A DNA stretch of 64,000 nt. Source: Ascoidea asiatica (taxonomy: Eukaryota > Ascomycota > Saccharomycetes > Ascoideales > Ascoideaceae). The stretch is from NCBI GenBank assembly GCA_001600695.1, contig BCKQ01000004.1, positions 310,001 to 374,000 on the forward strand, given 5' to 3'. The translations under genes were made by a program, and so were the position numbers. Positions 10,693 through 20,970 of this stretch are shown here, one piece after another. Below the pieces are notes generated by a model that did no database searches, had not been told where the DNA came from, and saw nothing but the letters and a program-made list of their open reading frames with translations. How positions within the stretch are numbered: the first letter of the stretch is position 1; the number at the start of each line of letters is the position of its first letter.

Positions 10693-11213
10693 TAATTTTA
10701 CTAAATATTTCTTTTAAAAATACAATAAAATCGAATCAAATTAGACCAAAAAGACCTTTTATTTAAATCCATCCAGTTAAATCCATTCACATTCTCATTA
10801 TAATATTTATTTAATAGACAGTTGATTGCAATAGATAAATTGAAAAGGAGAGAGAATAATAAACTTATAATGAGCATGATTCTTGTATTATTACTTATTC
10901 TTCTTTCTAAATTACATCACAACCAGTGCCATTGATTCATATGCTTTTGAATCTACCCCAAATTGAAAGGAGTCCCTGATATATGGTCTCTTTTCTGCTT
11001 TCTTTCTTGTTTTCTCTTGTGATGGACTTCTTCTCCTCTCTCGATGGAGTTCTCCTGTGACCCGATGGTTCTGCAGCGCACACCGGCAAGTTCCGCTCCA
11101 ATTTCCTCAACAATGTGTCACCGGACCGAGTTTACATGTGACTTAACTATATCTAACATCCTTAAATCTCGGATGAGATCCCGTAAGAATGCTATCGGGT
11201 CTGCACTTGGCTG
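10693..11213. promoter_or_regulatory. LPX1-side half of a divergent LPX1/MLS1 promoter
   Basis: A GC-richer island at about 10985-11213 carries three CGG/CCG pairs: CGGN6CCG (11084-11095), CGGACCG (11122-11128) and CGGN8CCG (11170-11183). Such paired triplets are the usual targets of zinc-cluster factors. CATGTGAC (11135-11142) matches RTCACRTG on the other strand. The island is cut at 11213 by the LTR element and resumes at 17377. Confidence 0.55.
11210..11213. repeat. Target-site duplication GCTG (left copy)
   Basis: GCTG directly precedes the left LTR and is repeated directly after the right LTR at 17377-17380, as expected for an integrase-made duplication. Confidence 0.75.
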
Positions 11214-11703
11214 TGATTGTAGTTCGCACGAAATATCTAATTATTACTAAGACGATAACTACTTCAAATTATAATCAATTGTTAATTAAATTATAAAATA
11301 TATAAAAATTATATAAAAAATATGGGAGGTAAGTGCCCTATTTATATTAGTGGAAAATAGGAGCGGGAAACCTATTTTAAAAATAAATTTGTAAATTTAG
11401 TATGTGAAAGTTCACTTCCCATACTTAAGAAAAAAAATGGAATAAAGTATTGTTCTAGAAGACACTACGTCATTCTAAGAACAAACACGAAGATTCCAAT
11501 ACATTCGAGATACACACAGAACTTCGAAGAAAAAATAAATAATGCAGACCCAGAACGTTCTAGTACACTTAACATGCACACGAAAGTTCTGACAACGCAA
11601 TAGAATGTACTCGTAGAACAATCTATGCAATCTGAGAAAATCCACGAATAGGCCAGAATAATTGAAGACAATTCTAGTGAAAAAATAAAATAACTAACAA
11701 TCA
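11214..11703 (-). repeat. 3' LTR (full length, 490 bp)
   Basis: The termini are the 7-bp inverted repeat TGATTGT/ACAATCA. In element sense there is a TATA box TATAAATA (plus-strand 11339-11346). About 105 bp upstream of it lies TTCTAGAA (11453-11460), preceded by GAAAGTTC (about 11406-11413), both matching heat-shock-element dimers. The segment of about 155 bp near 11534-11688 is absent from the other LTR. Confidence 0.92.
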
Positions 11704-11716
11704 AATAGCACCAGAA

Positions 11717-13130
11717 TTACCAGTTCATGGTCCTGGAGATGTTCGTTAATTTTGATCTATCACTATTTAATAATTTTTGAGAATGATTGAAAATATTTTC
11801 AATTGGATGTTTATCGTCAATCAAGGCAGGCAATAATCTATTACAATTTACTTTATTTTTAATATCAGCACAGTTTAAAGTTGAGCGTTTGTAAACAATA
11901 TTATGAAAAACGTTTTTCACAATATATGGAGCATCATAATATGGTTCTAATTTGAGGTTTCTAACTTTTTATTCTAAAACATAATCACCCACTTCAAAAA
12001 ATTTAATGAATGCTTTGTCTTCTTGAAGGTCTTTTTGGTATTGGCAATGTTCCACTTAATTTTGGAATGTTCCTTTCTTTTTTTATTTAGCTTTGAAATT
12101 TGTAAGACTCTTAATTGAGTAGAGTCTTGATTCTCGGCCTCTGGAGGTTCTCTTGCATAAGGTCGCATATCATTTCTTGAACCTGAATATACACCAAAAG
12201 CTAGAAAGTAAGGTGCAAATGCATATTTTGAGTTTCATGACCTGTATGGATTTAATGCAGCATTAATAAGGAGGTCCCATTCTGAGGAATCATTCAAATG
12301 AAATAAAATTTGTTTGAATAAACCATTAAACTTCTCACATTTACCATTAGTCTCTGGGTGATGTGGAGTGGTTTTGCGACATTTGATTCCTAAAGAATCT
12401 AATTTCTCAATAACATTAATTGCAGGAAACCCAGAACTATTATCCATACTTATTTCTTTCATTTGACCATGCTTAGTGAAGATCGTTTGAATTAAATTTA
12501 AAATATGTAACGAGCCAGTATCTGGTGTTGCAACAGCATAACCATAAGCTGTACCATAATCAATTGCAGTGATACAAAATTTATTTCAGATGAAGTTTTT
12601 TTAAAAGGACCAATATAATTCATCACCCATCGTGAGAAGGCTGTTCCAGAAGAAATTGGAGTTAATGTCTTAGAAATAGCTGATGGCTTTTTCATAAGCT
12701 GACAATGAGGACAAACTCTAATAACTTCTTGAAATAATAGGATACTATCAGGATGAAAGTATTTTTCATTTACCATGTTTTCTAGATTTCCAATGGAACA
12801 GTGAGCATTTGAAAGATGAACTTTTTCAGACACTTCCTTAAACTTATCTTCACTTAAAACAATAGCTAAACGATCTTTATTTCTAATATGTAGTTGATTA
12901 TCATAGACAATAAAGTTAGCAAAGATAAATTTAGAACACATATTTTTAGGAATTTCTTTATTTTGAAAAAATTCTTTAATTCTAATAAGATCGAGTTCAC
13001 ACAAATCCTTAATTGATTTGATGGTTTTGATCCGAGTTTCAGTTTCATTAAGTTCATCAATTTCCATTAATGTCTCATTTGCTTTTTCATCAACCAAATC
13101 AGTCCTTCTTGATAGTAAATCAGGAACCAC
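11717..13130 (-). pseudogene. Retrotransposon integrase region (broken)
   Basis: The N-terminal zinc-binding HHCC module is visible (about 12690-12830: His pair, then CPHC). It is followed by the start of the catalytic core (WVMNYIGPF; DNSSGFPA; HHPETNGKCEKFNG). A frameshift near 12575-12590 moves the core to another frame, a TGA sits at 12235-12237, and a second frameshift with a stop lies near 11965-12030. The C-terminal piece (11717-11920) resembles the GPY/F-type end of gypsy integrases. No functional product is expected. Confidence 0.85.
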
Positions 13131-15039
13131 ATTTTGTTTTCAAGCCTTATATTGAATATCACAATCATAATATTCAATGATTTCAATGAATGTTCTAACT
13201 CTTTTTCCAGGATCTCATTTAGTTCTAATATATTGAAGAGATGCATGATCGGTTCTAACAATAGTTTTGCATCCTTCAATATATTTTTCAAAAGGAAGCA
13301 ACGAATGAACAACAGCTAAAAGTTCTCTCTCTTGAGCAGAATACTTTTGTTGTGTTTTTGAAAATTTTCTTGATTCAAAAGCAACAGGATATAATTGGAT
13401 CATTCCAGTTTTCTCATTTTTATAGGGTTGGAGTAATACACAACCTAAAGCAAAGTCAAAAGCATCAGTTTCTAAAATTGCAACTCTCTCAGGTTCAAAT
13501 GCTTTTAAAACAGGAGCAGTAGTTGATGTTTTCTTCATTGATGTAAAGCATTTAATTTGAGAAGGTTTTAATTCAATTTTTGTTCCTGGTTTAGGAGACC
13601 CAACCAATAAATCTGTAAGTGGGATCATTTGTTGAGAAAAATTTGAGATAAATTTTCGGTAATATGAGCATAAGTTAATGAAACCTCTTATATCAGTAAT
13701 TGATTTTGGTAATGGCCAATTTAAGATTTTCTCGATCTTTGTAGGATCAGTTTTGATTCCTTCTGAAGAAACAATATGTCCTAAAAAGTTAACTTCTTTG
13801 CAAAAGAATTTTGACTTCTTCACATTTAATTGAAGTTTTTCTTTTCCAAGTTGAGTAAGGACCTCATTAACTTGATCAATATGATCTGCTTTATTATGGC
13901 GGTAACTAATAATATCATCAACATAAACCATAACATAAGTTAGGTGGCCTAAAATTTTCATCATAATTGATTGAAAGGTATAAGTACCATTGACTAAGCC
14001 AAAAGGCATGACATTGAATTGATAATGCCCTGAATTGGAAGAAAAAGCAGTTTTAGCTTTACTATCATTAACTAAAGCAATTTGGTAAAAGCCATTTTTA
14101 ATATCCAAACAAGTGAAGTATTTAGCAATATTGAGTTTATTTAGGAAAATATCAATAGATGGCAAAAGAAAATAATGCCTAACACTAATAGCATTTAATT
14201 TCATACAATCAAAGCAAACTCTATAAGTTCTATCATCTTTTGGAACAAGAACTAATGGAAAGTTCCAACCACTTTTAGTTTCAGAAATTAATCGTTCTTC
14301 TAGATTTGATTTAACAAATTCATCAATGAATTTTTGTTGAAGAGGACTATAGTTGTAACTTCCAATATAAATTGGTGTTTCAGAAGTTGTTTCAATAGTG
14401 TGTTTAAACAGTCTTTCTGGAGGTAATCTTGAAGTTGAATCATTTAAGTAAGAGTATTTCTTAAGATCACACACTTGTTCCTCATTTGACTCTGATGTTG
14501 AGACATAAAATTTTTCTAATTCATCAACATTTTCTGGACTCAAAATACACTTTTTATCTTGTTTAAAAAGCATAATTGTAAATCTATCACTACCTTTTGC
14601 ACAAAATTTATGGTCGTAAAGAAATCTACTTCCAATAGTAATATGGAAAGCTTTTGTTGAACTTTCTGGCAAAACAGCACATTTAATGTCAATTAAACCA
14701 AAGTTTTCAATGAATAGTGGTAAAATGACATCATTCTTGACTATCATTGTCCCTGTAAAGCCATGGATTGTTGTAGGCTTACGCTGTAGCATTTTGATTT
14801 TCAAGCCTTTTAAGGATGATTTAAAAACATAGTTGGATTCAGCACCAGTATCGAAAAGAATTTTCATCATTTTATCATTAACAAAAGAATTGAAATATCT
14901 ATTAGGAAACTTTTTGTTGTTGGGGTTAATTAATCTAAAATGTTCATCGTCAGAAAACGATTCTGAGGTCAGTTCCAGCTCTGACTTTTCGGATTGGTCT
15001 TCCTCCACTCTTTCTTCAGCAATTTTTTTGTATTTTTTA
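13131..15039 (-). pseudogene. Retrotransposon protease, reverse transcriptase and RNase H region (broken)
   Basis: The longest intact stretch is 13215-15008. It shows a retroviral-type aspartic protease motif FDTGAE (about 14845-14865), then reverse transcriptase with NVMPFGLVNGTYTFQ and the catalytic YVDD (about 13925). RNase H follows, beginning ETDAFDFALG, with ERELLAVV further on. In-frame TGA codons at 13215-13217 and 13140-13142 break the link to integrase. The intact RT suggests decay is not extreme. The frame is the same as gag upstream. Confidence 0.92.
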
Positions 15040-16451
15040 TACCAGAAACAAGTATTTCCGAAATGTCCTGGGAGATTACAGAAATCACAAGTTTTGGTTG
15101 TGGAACGAATTGCATTGAAGTTTTCCTTTCAGTTTGAATCAATAATTGATTCAAGATTATTGAACTTATAAATATCATTGTCAATAATAACTTCATTTGA
15201 AACAGCTGTAAAAACATCTGTTGAACTAAACAAGTTAAGTAATTTGTTGAGCAACTCAATAGTTTTTTTGGATGGAAATTTTGTTTCCCATTGAATTTGA
15301 TGAGGAAATTCATTTTTAATTTGAGAAATAATTGTTTATCTCATGAAAGTACTAGAAACAGCATTTAAAGGAAGACTTTTATAAGAATTTCTAAATCTTG
15401 TAATATAATCGACAACTTTTTCATTTTCAGAGTGTTTAATTTCTTTGTATTGTTGAATTAAAGCTCTATAATTTTGATCTGTGTCTATACCTCCTAGAAT
15501 GAAAGCACAGGCAGCAGGCCATGAAGGGTTTTTTAAACCATTTCTTGCAATGGTTCTAATGAAATTAATCCATTCTAAATTTATATATTCTGGAATATAC
15601 TTATTAAGATTTATTCCCCATAAATCATATCTTAACCTATTCATTTTGAAGTAAGTTTCAATAGATTGTAATTTTAGAATTAATTTTCTATCGTGTCTTC
15701 CTTCAAAAATTAAATTTTGTTTTAATTTTGGTGGTTTTGAAGTACCATCCATACCAATACCAAAAGTATCTCTGTTTATTGCCATACCTGGCCAAAGTAA
15801 AACACTTTCAACATTTGGATTCTCCTAAGCAGCAGACTCAATCTTTATTTCATCAAATTTAATTTGATTGAGATCATATCTCCAGTTATTAACCTCATTC
15901 AGTTCAGTGAATATGTTCTGGTTATTTTGGTTGGGTGCTTGAAAACCTTGTGCAAGCTTTTGAACTTTTGGAGCAGCAGCTGGTATAGTTGGTGATTTAA
16001 GAATTTCTTCTTTGATTTTGTCTTCAGTTTCAAAAACTCTAGTGTTATTAGCATCATCGGTAGTATTGACATTTGGATGAGCAGCAACATTTTTAATACC
16101 TGTATCACTAGTTGTGTCTGAAGCAGAACCATCTTCTTGTTAAACTTTAGCAACAGGATCATTAATTGGAGAACTTTTAGATAAAGAGGATGTAATGGCT
16201 TTATGCATATCTTTAAATAAATCTATATCCGATGTTTGATTTCTAATAGTAAATCTGAATTCATCAAAATGCGTACTGTGTTTAAGAGTGTTTGAATATT
16301 TATTTTTAAATTTTTCACTAATATCAGATCTTAGTTTGTGGATTGATTCACTAACTGATGAAACTTGTTTATCCATTTTATTAAATGGAACTTCATTTAA
16401 GGCAATGTTGTCATTAAATTGTTTGGATAAAAATTTAATAGTTTCAGTCAT
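15040..16451 (-). pseudogene. Retrotransposon gag region with CCHC zinc knuckle (broken)
   Basis: The gag frame starts at the ATG at 16451. It continues in one frame through stops at 16140-16142 (TAA), 15825-15827 (TAG), 15336-15338 (TAA) and 15129-15131 (TGA). Near 15050-15090 the same frame encodes CDFCNLPGHFGNTC, an exact CX2CX4HX4C nucleocapsid knuckle. Because this frame runs straight into the protease, the ancestor probably made a single Gag-Pol polyprotein without a frameshift. Confidence 0.85.
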
Positions 16452-17041
16452 GATTATATTTGTTTTCAGTTAAAACTGTGTTGCTTATTTTTAGTTATCA
16501 TTTTAAATAATTATTTGGGTTTTGAAATATTTTTTTTTTTTGTTTTTTTTTTTAAGTTGTATTTAATGGAGTATTATAATTGAGAAAAAAGGAATAAAAA
16601 GGAATATCAGTTGAAGTATCAGTAGTATAAATAATTTCAAAGAGAAAGTAATATTAAAGAAAATATATTATTAGATTCGTTTATTGTCTTAACAGTTCCA
16701 TACAATTTTAAATTGGTTTTAATTTGAACTGTGCAATGAGTAGAAGACTAGCATGTCAAACCATGAGATAACTCAATTCGGATTAAATCACTATTATTCA
16801 ATTAATTCTAAGCACCATAAAGCTAAGATCACTGTTCTATAACGGTCAAACGTGTCCAAAATAGTATATGAGGGAATTAGATGTCAGAGCATTAATCACT
16901 TTTCTAGATTTCTCTCTTGTTAATATAATGATAAGAGACTTAAATTCGTACTCAGATTTACCTTGGAAGATAGAAATCAATAAAAAAAAAATAATAATTA
17001 TCTTTAATAAAGAATTGATATTCCAGATTTATTAATGAATT
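16452..17041 (-). other. Retrotransposon 5' leader
   Basis: This is the 590-bp stretch between the 5' LTR and the gag start. It is AT-rich, with homopolymer T runs near 16530-16555 on the plus strand. Next to the LTR the element-sense sequence begins AATTCATTAATAAATC; the nearest TGG is about 15 nt in, so no standard tRNA primer site is evident. No gene is seen. Confidence 0.6.
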
Positions 17042-17376
17042 TGATTGTAGTTTAAACGAAATATCTAATTATTACTAGGAAGATATCTAATTCAAATTAT
17101 AATCAATTGTTAATGAAAATATAAAATATATAAAAATTATATAAAAAATATGGGAGGTAAGTGCCCTATTTATATTAGTGGAAAATAGGAGCGGGAAGCC
17201 AATCCTAAGAATAAATTTGTAAATTTAGTATGTGAAAGTTCACTTCCCATACTTAAGAAAAAAAATGGAATAAAGTATTGTTCTAGAAGACACTACGTCA
17301 TTCTAAGAACAAACACGAAGATTCCAGTACATTCGAGATGCACACAGAACTTCCAAGAAAGAATAACTAACAATCA
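17042..17376 (-). repeat. 5' LTR (internally deleted, 335 bp)
   Basis: It matches the left LTR from TGATTGT to ACAATCA but lacks about 155 bp of U3 between an AAGAAA-like junction and the AATAACTAACAATCA end. The TATA box and both heat-shock-like motifs are kept. Since reverse transcription makes both LTRs identical, the loss came after insertion. Confidence 0.92.
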
Positions 17377-17813
17377 GCTGTTTGGCTTACGCACCCCAGG
17401 TTTATTTTTTCTTTAGATCTTGTATTATTAATTCAAATTTTTATCAGGTTTAATCAAATTTTACAATTTCAACAGGGTTGTTTTTTCAATTTATAATAAT
17501 AACACTAAATAATGTCAAGAAATAAATCCTATTTCAACATTTGTGTTTGTTTTTAACATTTTACTTCAGGAGTAATCCAATGATATTGAACAAATGAAGC
17601 TTTATTGCTTTATCAACATCTAATTCAATTCATTAATAAAGTGGATTAACTAAATTCTCCAATTTTTAATTAATTAACTATTATATAATTTATCATATAA
17701 ATTGTTTCTATACTCTTCACTTTTTTGAACATTATTTTATAATACTTACTTATTTTATTCCTTATATTCAATTCATAGTATACAATTTACAATAAAGATA
17801 TAAAGATATTAAA
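17377..17813. promoter_or_regulatory. MLS1-side half of the divergent LPX1/MLS1 promoter
   Basis: It starts with the right copy of the GCTG duplication (17377-17380) and the remaining edge of the GC island (TTTGGCTTACGCACCCCAGG). It then becomes AT-rich up to the malate synthase start. No other gene is seen. Confidence 0.55.
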
Positions 17814-19457
17814 ATGACTTATCCAACAAATTTAAATGATGTACTTGGTAATGTTCAAATTAGAGCACCAATTCCAAATGATGCAAAACATTTATTATCA
17901 ATTGAATGTTTATCATTTTTAACACAATTACAAAATAATTTTAATGAAAGAAGATTAAATTTATTAAAAAAAAGAGAAGAAATTAAATTACCAAATTTTT
18001 TACCAGAAACAAAATATATTAGAGATGATTTATCATGGTCTGGACCAAAATTATCACCAGGTTTAGAAGAAAGAAAAGTTGAAATTACTGGTCCAACAAA
18101 TGATAAAAAAATGGTTATAAATGCATTAAATTCAAAAGTTTCTGCATATATGGCAGATTTTGAAGATTCTTTATCACCAACTTGGTTAAATATAATTAAT
18201 GGACAAAATAATTTATATGAAGCAATTAGAAAAAAAATTGAATTTAAAACTTCAAAAAAACATTATAAATTAAATGATTTAAATAATTTACCAACAATTA
18301 TTGTTAGACCAAGAGGTTTACATTTAAATGAAAATCATTTAATTATTAATAATAAAGAAATTTCTGCATCATTATTTGATTTTGGAGTTTATTTTTTTAA
18401 TAATGCAAAAGAATCAATTAATCAAGGTATTGGACCATATTTTTATTTACCAAAAATTGAACATCATTTAGAAGCAAAATTATGGAATGATATATTTAAT
18501 TTTTCTCAAGATTTTATTAATTTAAAAAGAGGTACAATTAGAGCAACAGTTTTAATTGAAACTTTACCTGCAGTTTTTCAATTAGATGAAATTATTTATC
18601 AATTAAGAGATCATTCAAGTGGTTTAAATTGTGGTAGATGGGATTATTTATTTTCATATATTAAAGTTTTAAGAAATTCAAAAGAATTTATTTTACCAAA
18701 TAGATCTCAAGTTGATATGAAAGTTAATTTTATGAAATCATATGTTAAATTATTAATTAATACATGTCATAAAAGAAATGTTCATGCAATGGGTGGTATG
18801 GCAGCTTTAATACCAATCAAAAATGATTCAAATGCAAATGAAAAAGCAATGAAAAATATTTATCAAGATAAATTAAGAGAAGTTTTGGCAGGTCATGATG
18901 GTACATGGATTGCACATCCAGGTATTGCACCAATTGCTTATGAAGTTTTTAATAAATATATTCCTGGACCAAATCAATTATTTAAATTTAATGATAATAA
19001 TAATGAAATTTATAATGAAATTAGTAATTATAATTTATTATCTCCATATGTTGAAAATGGTGAGATTACTGAAGAAGGTATTAGATCAAATATTCGTGTT
19101 GGAATTTTATATATTGAAAGTTGGTTAAGAGGTATTGGATGTGTTGCAATTAATTATTTAATGGAAGATGCTGCAACTGCAGAAGTTTCAAGATTACAAA
19201 TTTATCAATGGACAAAACATTCCGTTAAACTTTCAAATGATAATAATATAATTGTTAATAAATATTATATTTCAAAGTTATTTAGAGAAGAAACTGAAAA
19301 ATTAGTTAAAAATGGTAAAGAAGGTAATAAATTTGAAATTGCTTCAAAATATTTCAAAGAAGGTTGTATTGGTGATAAATTTTATAATTTTTTAACTACA
19401 ATGATTTATGATGAAATCACAACTGTTGGAAGAAGTATCAGCGTTACCAAATTATAA
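17814..19457 (+). CDS. MLS1: Malate synthase
   Basis: A 547-residue malate synthase A-type enzyme, normal length. It condenses glyoxylate with acetyl-CoA to malate in the glyoxylate cycle, needed for growth on acetate, ethanol or fatty acids. The family signature RDHSSGLNCGRWDYLF is at about 265-280. RPRG (about 165-168) supplies the active-site Arg, Glu in IETLPA and Asp in WDYLF bind magnesium, and MEDAATAE near residue 445 holds the catalytic base. The C-terminus is VTKL: TKL instead of the usual SKL PTS1, so import may be weak or conditional, or the enzyme may be cytosolic. The start is the ATG at 17814 in an AAAATG context. The divergent neighbour is the Lpx1-like lipase. Confidence 0.97.
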   Translation: MTYPTNLNDVLGNVQIRAPIPNDAKHLLSIECLSFLTQLQNNFNERRLNLLKKREEIKLPNFLPETKYIRDDLSWSGPKLSPGLEERKVEITGPTNDKKMVINALNSKVSAYMADFEDSLSPTWLNIINGQNNLYEAIRKKIEFKTSKKHYKLNDLNNLPTIIVRPRGLHLNENHLIINNKEISASLFDFGVYFFNNAKESINQGIGPYFYLPKIEHHLEAKLWNDIFNFSQDFINLKRGTIRATVLIETLPAVFQLDEIIYQLRDHSSGLNCGRWDYLFSYIKVLRNSKEFILPNRSQVDMKVNFMKSYVKLLINTCHKRNVHAMGGMAALIPIKNDSNANEKAMKNIYQDKLREVLAGHDGTWIAHPGIAPIAYEVFNKYIPGPNQLFKFNDNNNEIYNEISNYNLLSPYVENGEITEEGIRSNIRVGILYIESWLRGIGCVAINYLMEDAATAEVSRLQIYQWTKHSVKLSNDNNIIVNKYYISKLFREETEKLVKNGKEGNKFEIASKYFKEGCIGDKFYNFLTTMIYDEITTVGRSISVTKL

Positions 19458-20970
19458 TCAAATCTCAATAAAATTTTAACTCCATTATGATTTTTTATTA
19501 ATGAACTTTTATTTCTAAATAATTTTTATTTAATTTTTTAATTTATTTTATTTTTTATTTACAATATGAAATACTTTCTTTTTTATTCAAAATGATTAAC
19601 TTCAGTATGTATGTCTTCAATATCAATATCAATATCATTATCATTATCATTATCATTATCAATATTAGAACGAGTCTCATACAAGACCCAAAACCATGGA
19701 CTCAGTTTCTTTGTTTTACGTTTTGCGTTTTACATTTTACATTTTACATTTTGCGTTTTGCGTTTTGTGTTTTGCGGTTTGCGGTTTGCGGTCGATGAGG
19801 GTTATTGACGGAGAATGGCAGCGAGTGATCGAGGTAAAATGAAAAATAAAACATAAAATACGACCCTCACGCAGTTGCAGCTGGGTCGGCTGCGTCAGTT
19901 ATCAGAGATCTCCACTGCGACGGTACCTCCAGTTCTGGTCTAACTTTACTGCGGGAGCTCCCATCCAGATTTATTTTCTGATGTTTTCACATAATTTCTG
20001 ATACCACTTTGTTTTACCTTTATTTCTTTTACTTCTTCCTTATTTCTTTCTTCTTTTGGTTCTATGATATGATTTGATATAGTTTGATTTGATTTGATTT
20101 GACTTTATTCCTTCTTTTATTTGTTTCATTTGATTCATTTCATTGTTTGATTTTTGCATTCTTGGATTCTTTTATTTTTTTTATCCTCCTTATCCTTTTG
20201 CTTCTTTAATAAACTAGTAATATCTGATTATTTTAATCATTCATCTATTTATCCTTTGCTTAACTTAATCAAATCATCTTTGACTATATTTATACTTAAT
20301 TAATTATCTACTTTTCATATCAATCAAATATTATAATATTTATCCTTAAAAAGCATTTATCCTTAAAGTCTTATACTTGTAGTTTACAAGTATAAATGAC
20401 ATTGTTATCAATAGCTATCTAATTACTGATATCATTCATAATTCGTTTCCATTTAAAACTTTCAAAAAAAATATAAAAAAATATAGTCAATTAAATCAAG
20501 TTTATTCAAATTTATTCAAAACTAAAATTCAACAACTTTATCACATTTTTTACAATCTTATAATTTTAGAAAACTTCAATAATTTAATATTTCATTATAT
20601 TAATATTTCAAATATCTTAAATAGTTCATTAACCTCTTATATCCTTGCATATTTTTATATATCTTTATATCCTTATTTCTTTATTTATAAATCATAATCA
20701 TAATAATTAATCATATATATACTTATACTCCATACTCATACTTATACTCATAATAATATCATTATCATTATCCTTATCATATCATAATATTAATTTTCCA
20801 TAATTATTCATTTTCTTTTTATTTAAAATTTCATCAAAATTTTATTTTATTTTTTAACATATTATCTCTCATATCATCTTATCTCATTTCTTTTCATTTC
20901 ATTTAAATTCTTATAAATTTCATCTCATTTCATTTATTTTTTCTCTTTCTTTTTTAAATTCTCAATTAAA
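19458..20970. promoter_or_regulatory. Intergenic region upstream of the ELL-like gene, with repeats and a GC island
   Basis: This 1.5-kb gap contains ATTATC hexamer repeats (about 19622-19660), a 7-bp minisatellite (19713-19789) and a GC-richer island (about 19765-19975). About 950 bp of T/C-rich, AT-rich sequence then leads up to the ATG at 20971. No gene or RNA was recognised. Confidence 0.55.
19713..19789 (+). repeat. 7-bp minisatellite, 11 units (GTTTTGC-like)
   Basis: Eleven consecutive 7-bp units vary around GTTTTGC, GTTTTAC, ATTTTAC and GGTTTGC with no indels. The units drift in order from TTTTAC types to GGTTTGC types, as expected for local duplication with substitutions. Confidence 0.9.

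Larger units (their letters stand above)
11214..17376 (-). mobile_element. Degenerate Ty3/gypsy-type LTR retrotransposon
   Basis: A 6.2-kb element read on the minus strand. Two direct LTRs (11214-11703 and 17042-17376) begin TGATTGT and end ACAATCA and are flanked by GCTG. The interior carries gag, a CCHC zinc knuckle, protease, reverse transcriptase, RNase H and integrase in that order, which is the Ty3/gypsy (Metaviridae) order. It is dead: at least six in-frame stops and at least two frameshifts interrupt the polyprotein. The LTRs differ at about 18 of 335 aligned positions by eye, and the right LTR lacks about 155 bp. It sits inside the LPX1/MLS1 promoter. No primer site starting TGG lies directly next to the 5' LTR and no clear polypurine tract precedes the 3' LTR, so the priming mode is unknown. 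Confidence 0.95.

Noticed and set aside
11044-11250. Open frame of 68 codons in the LPX1/MLS1 promoter running into the LTR
   Set aside because: It ends inside the inserted LTR and has no similarity I recognise; the frame is accidental.
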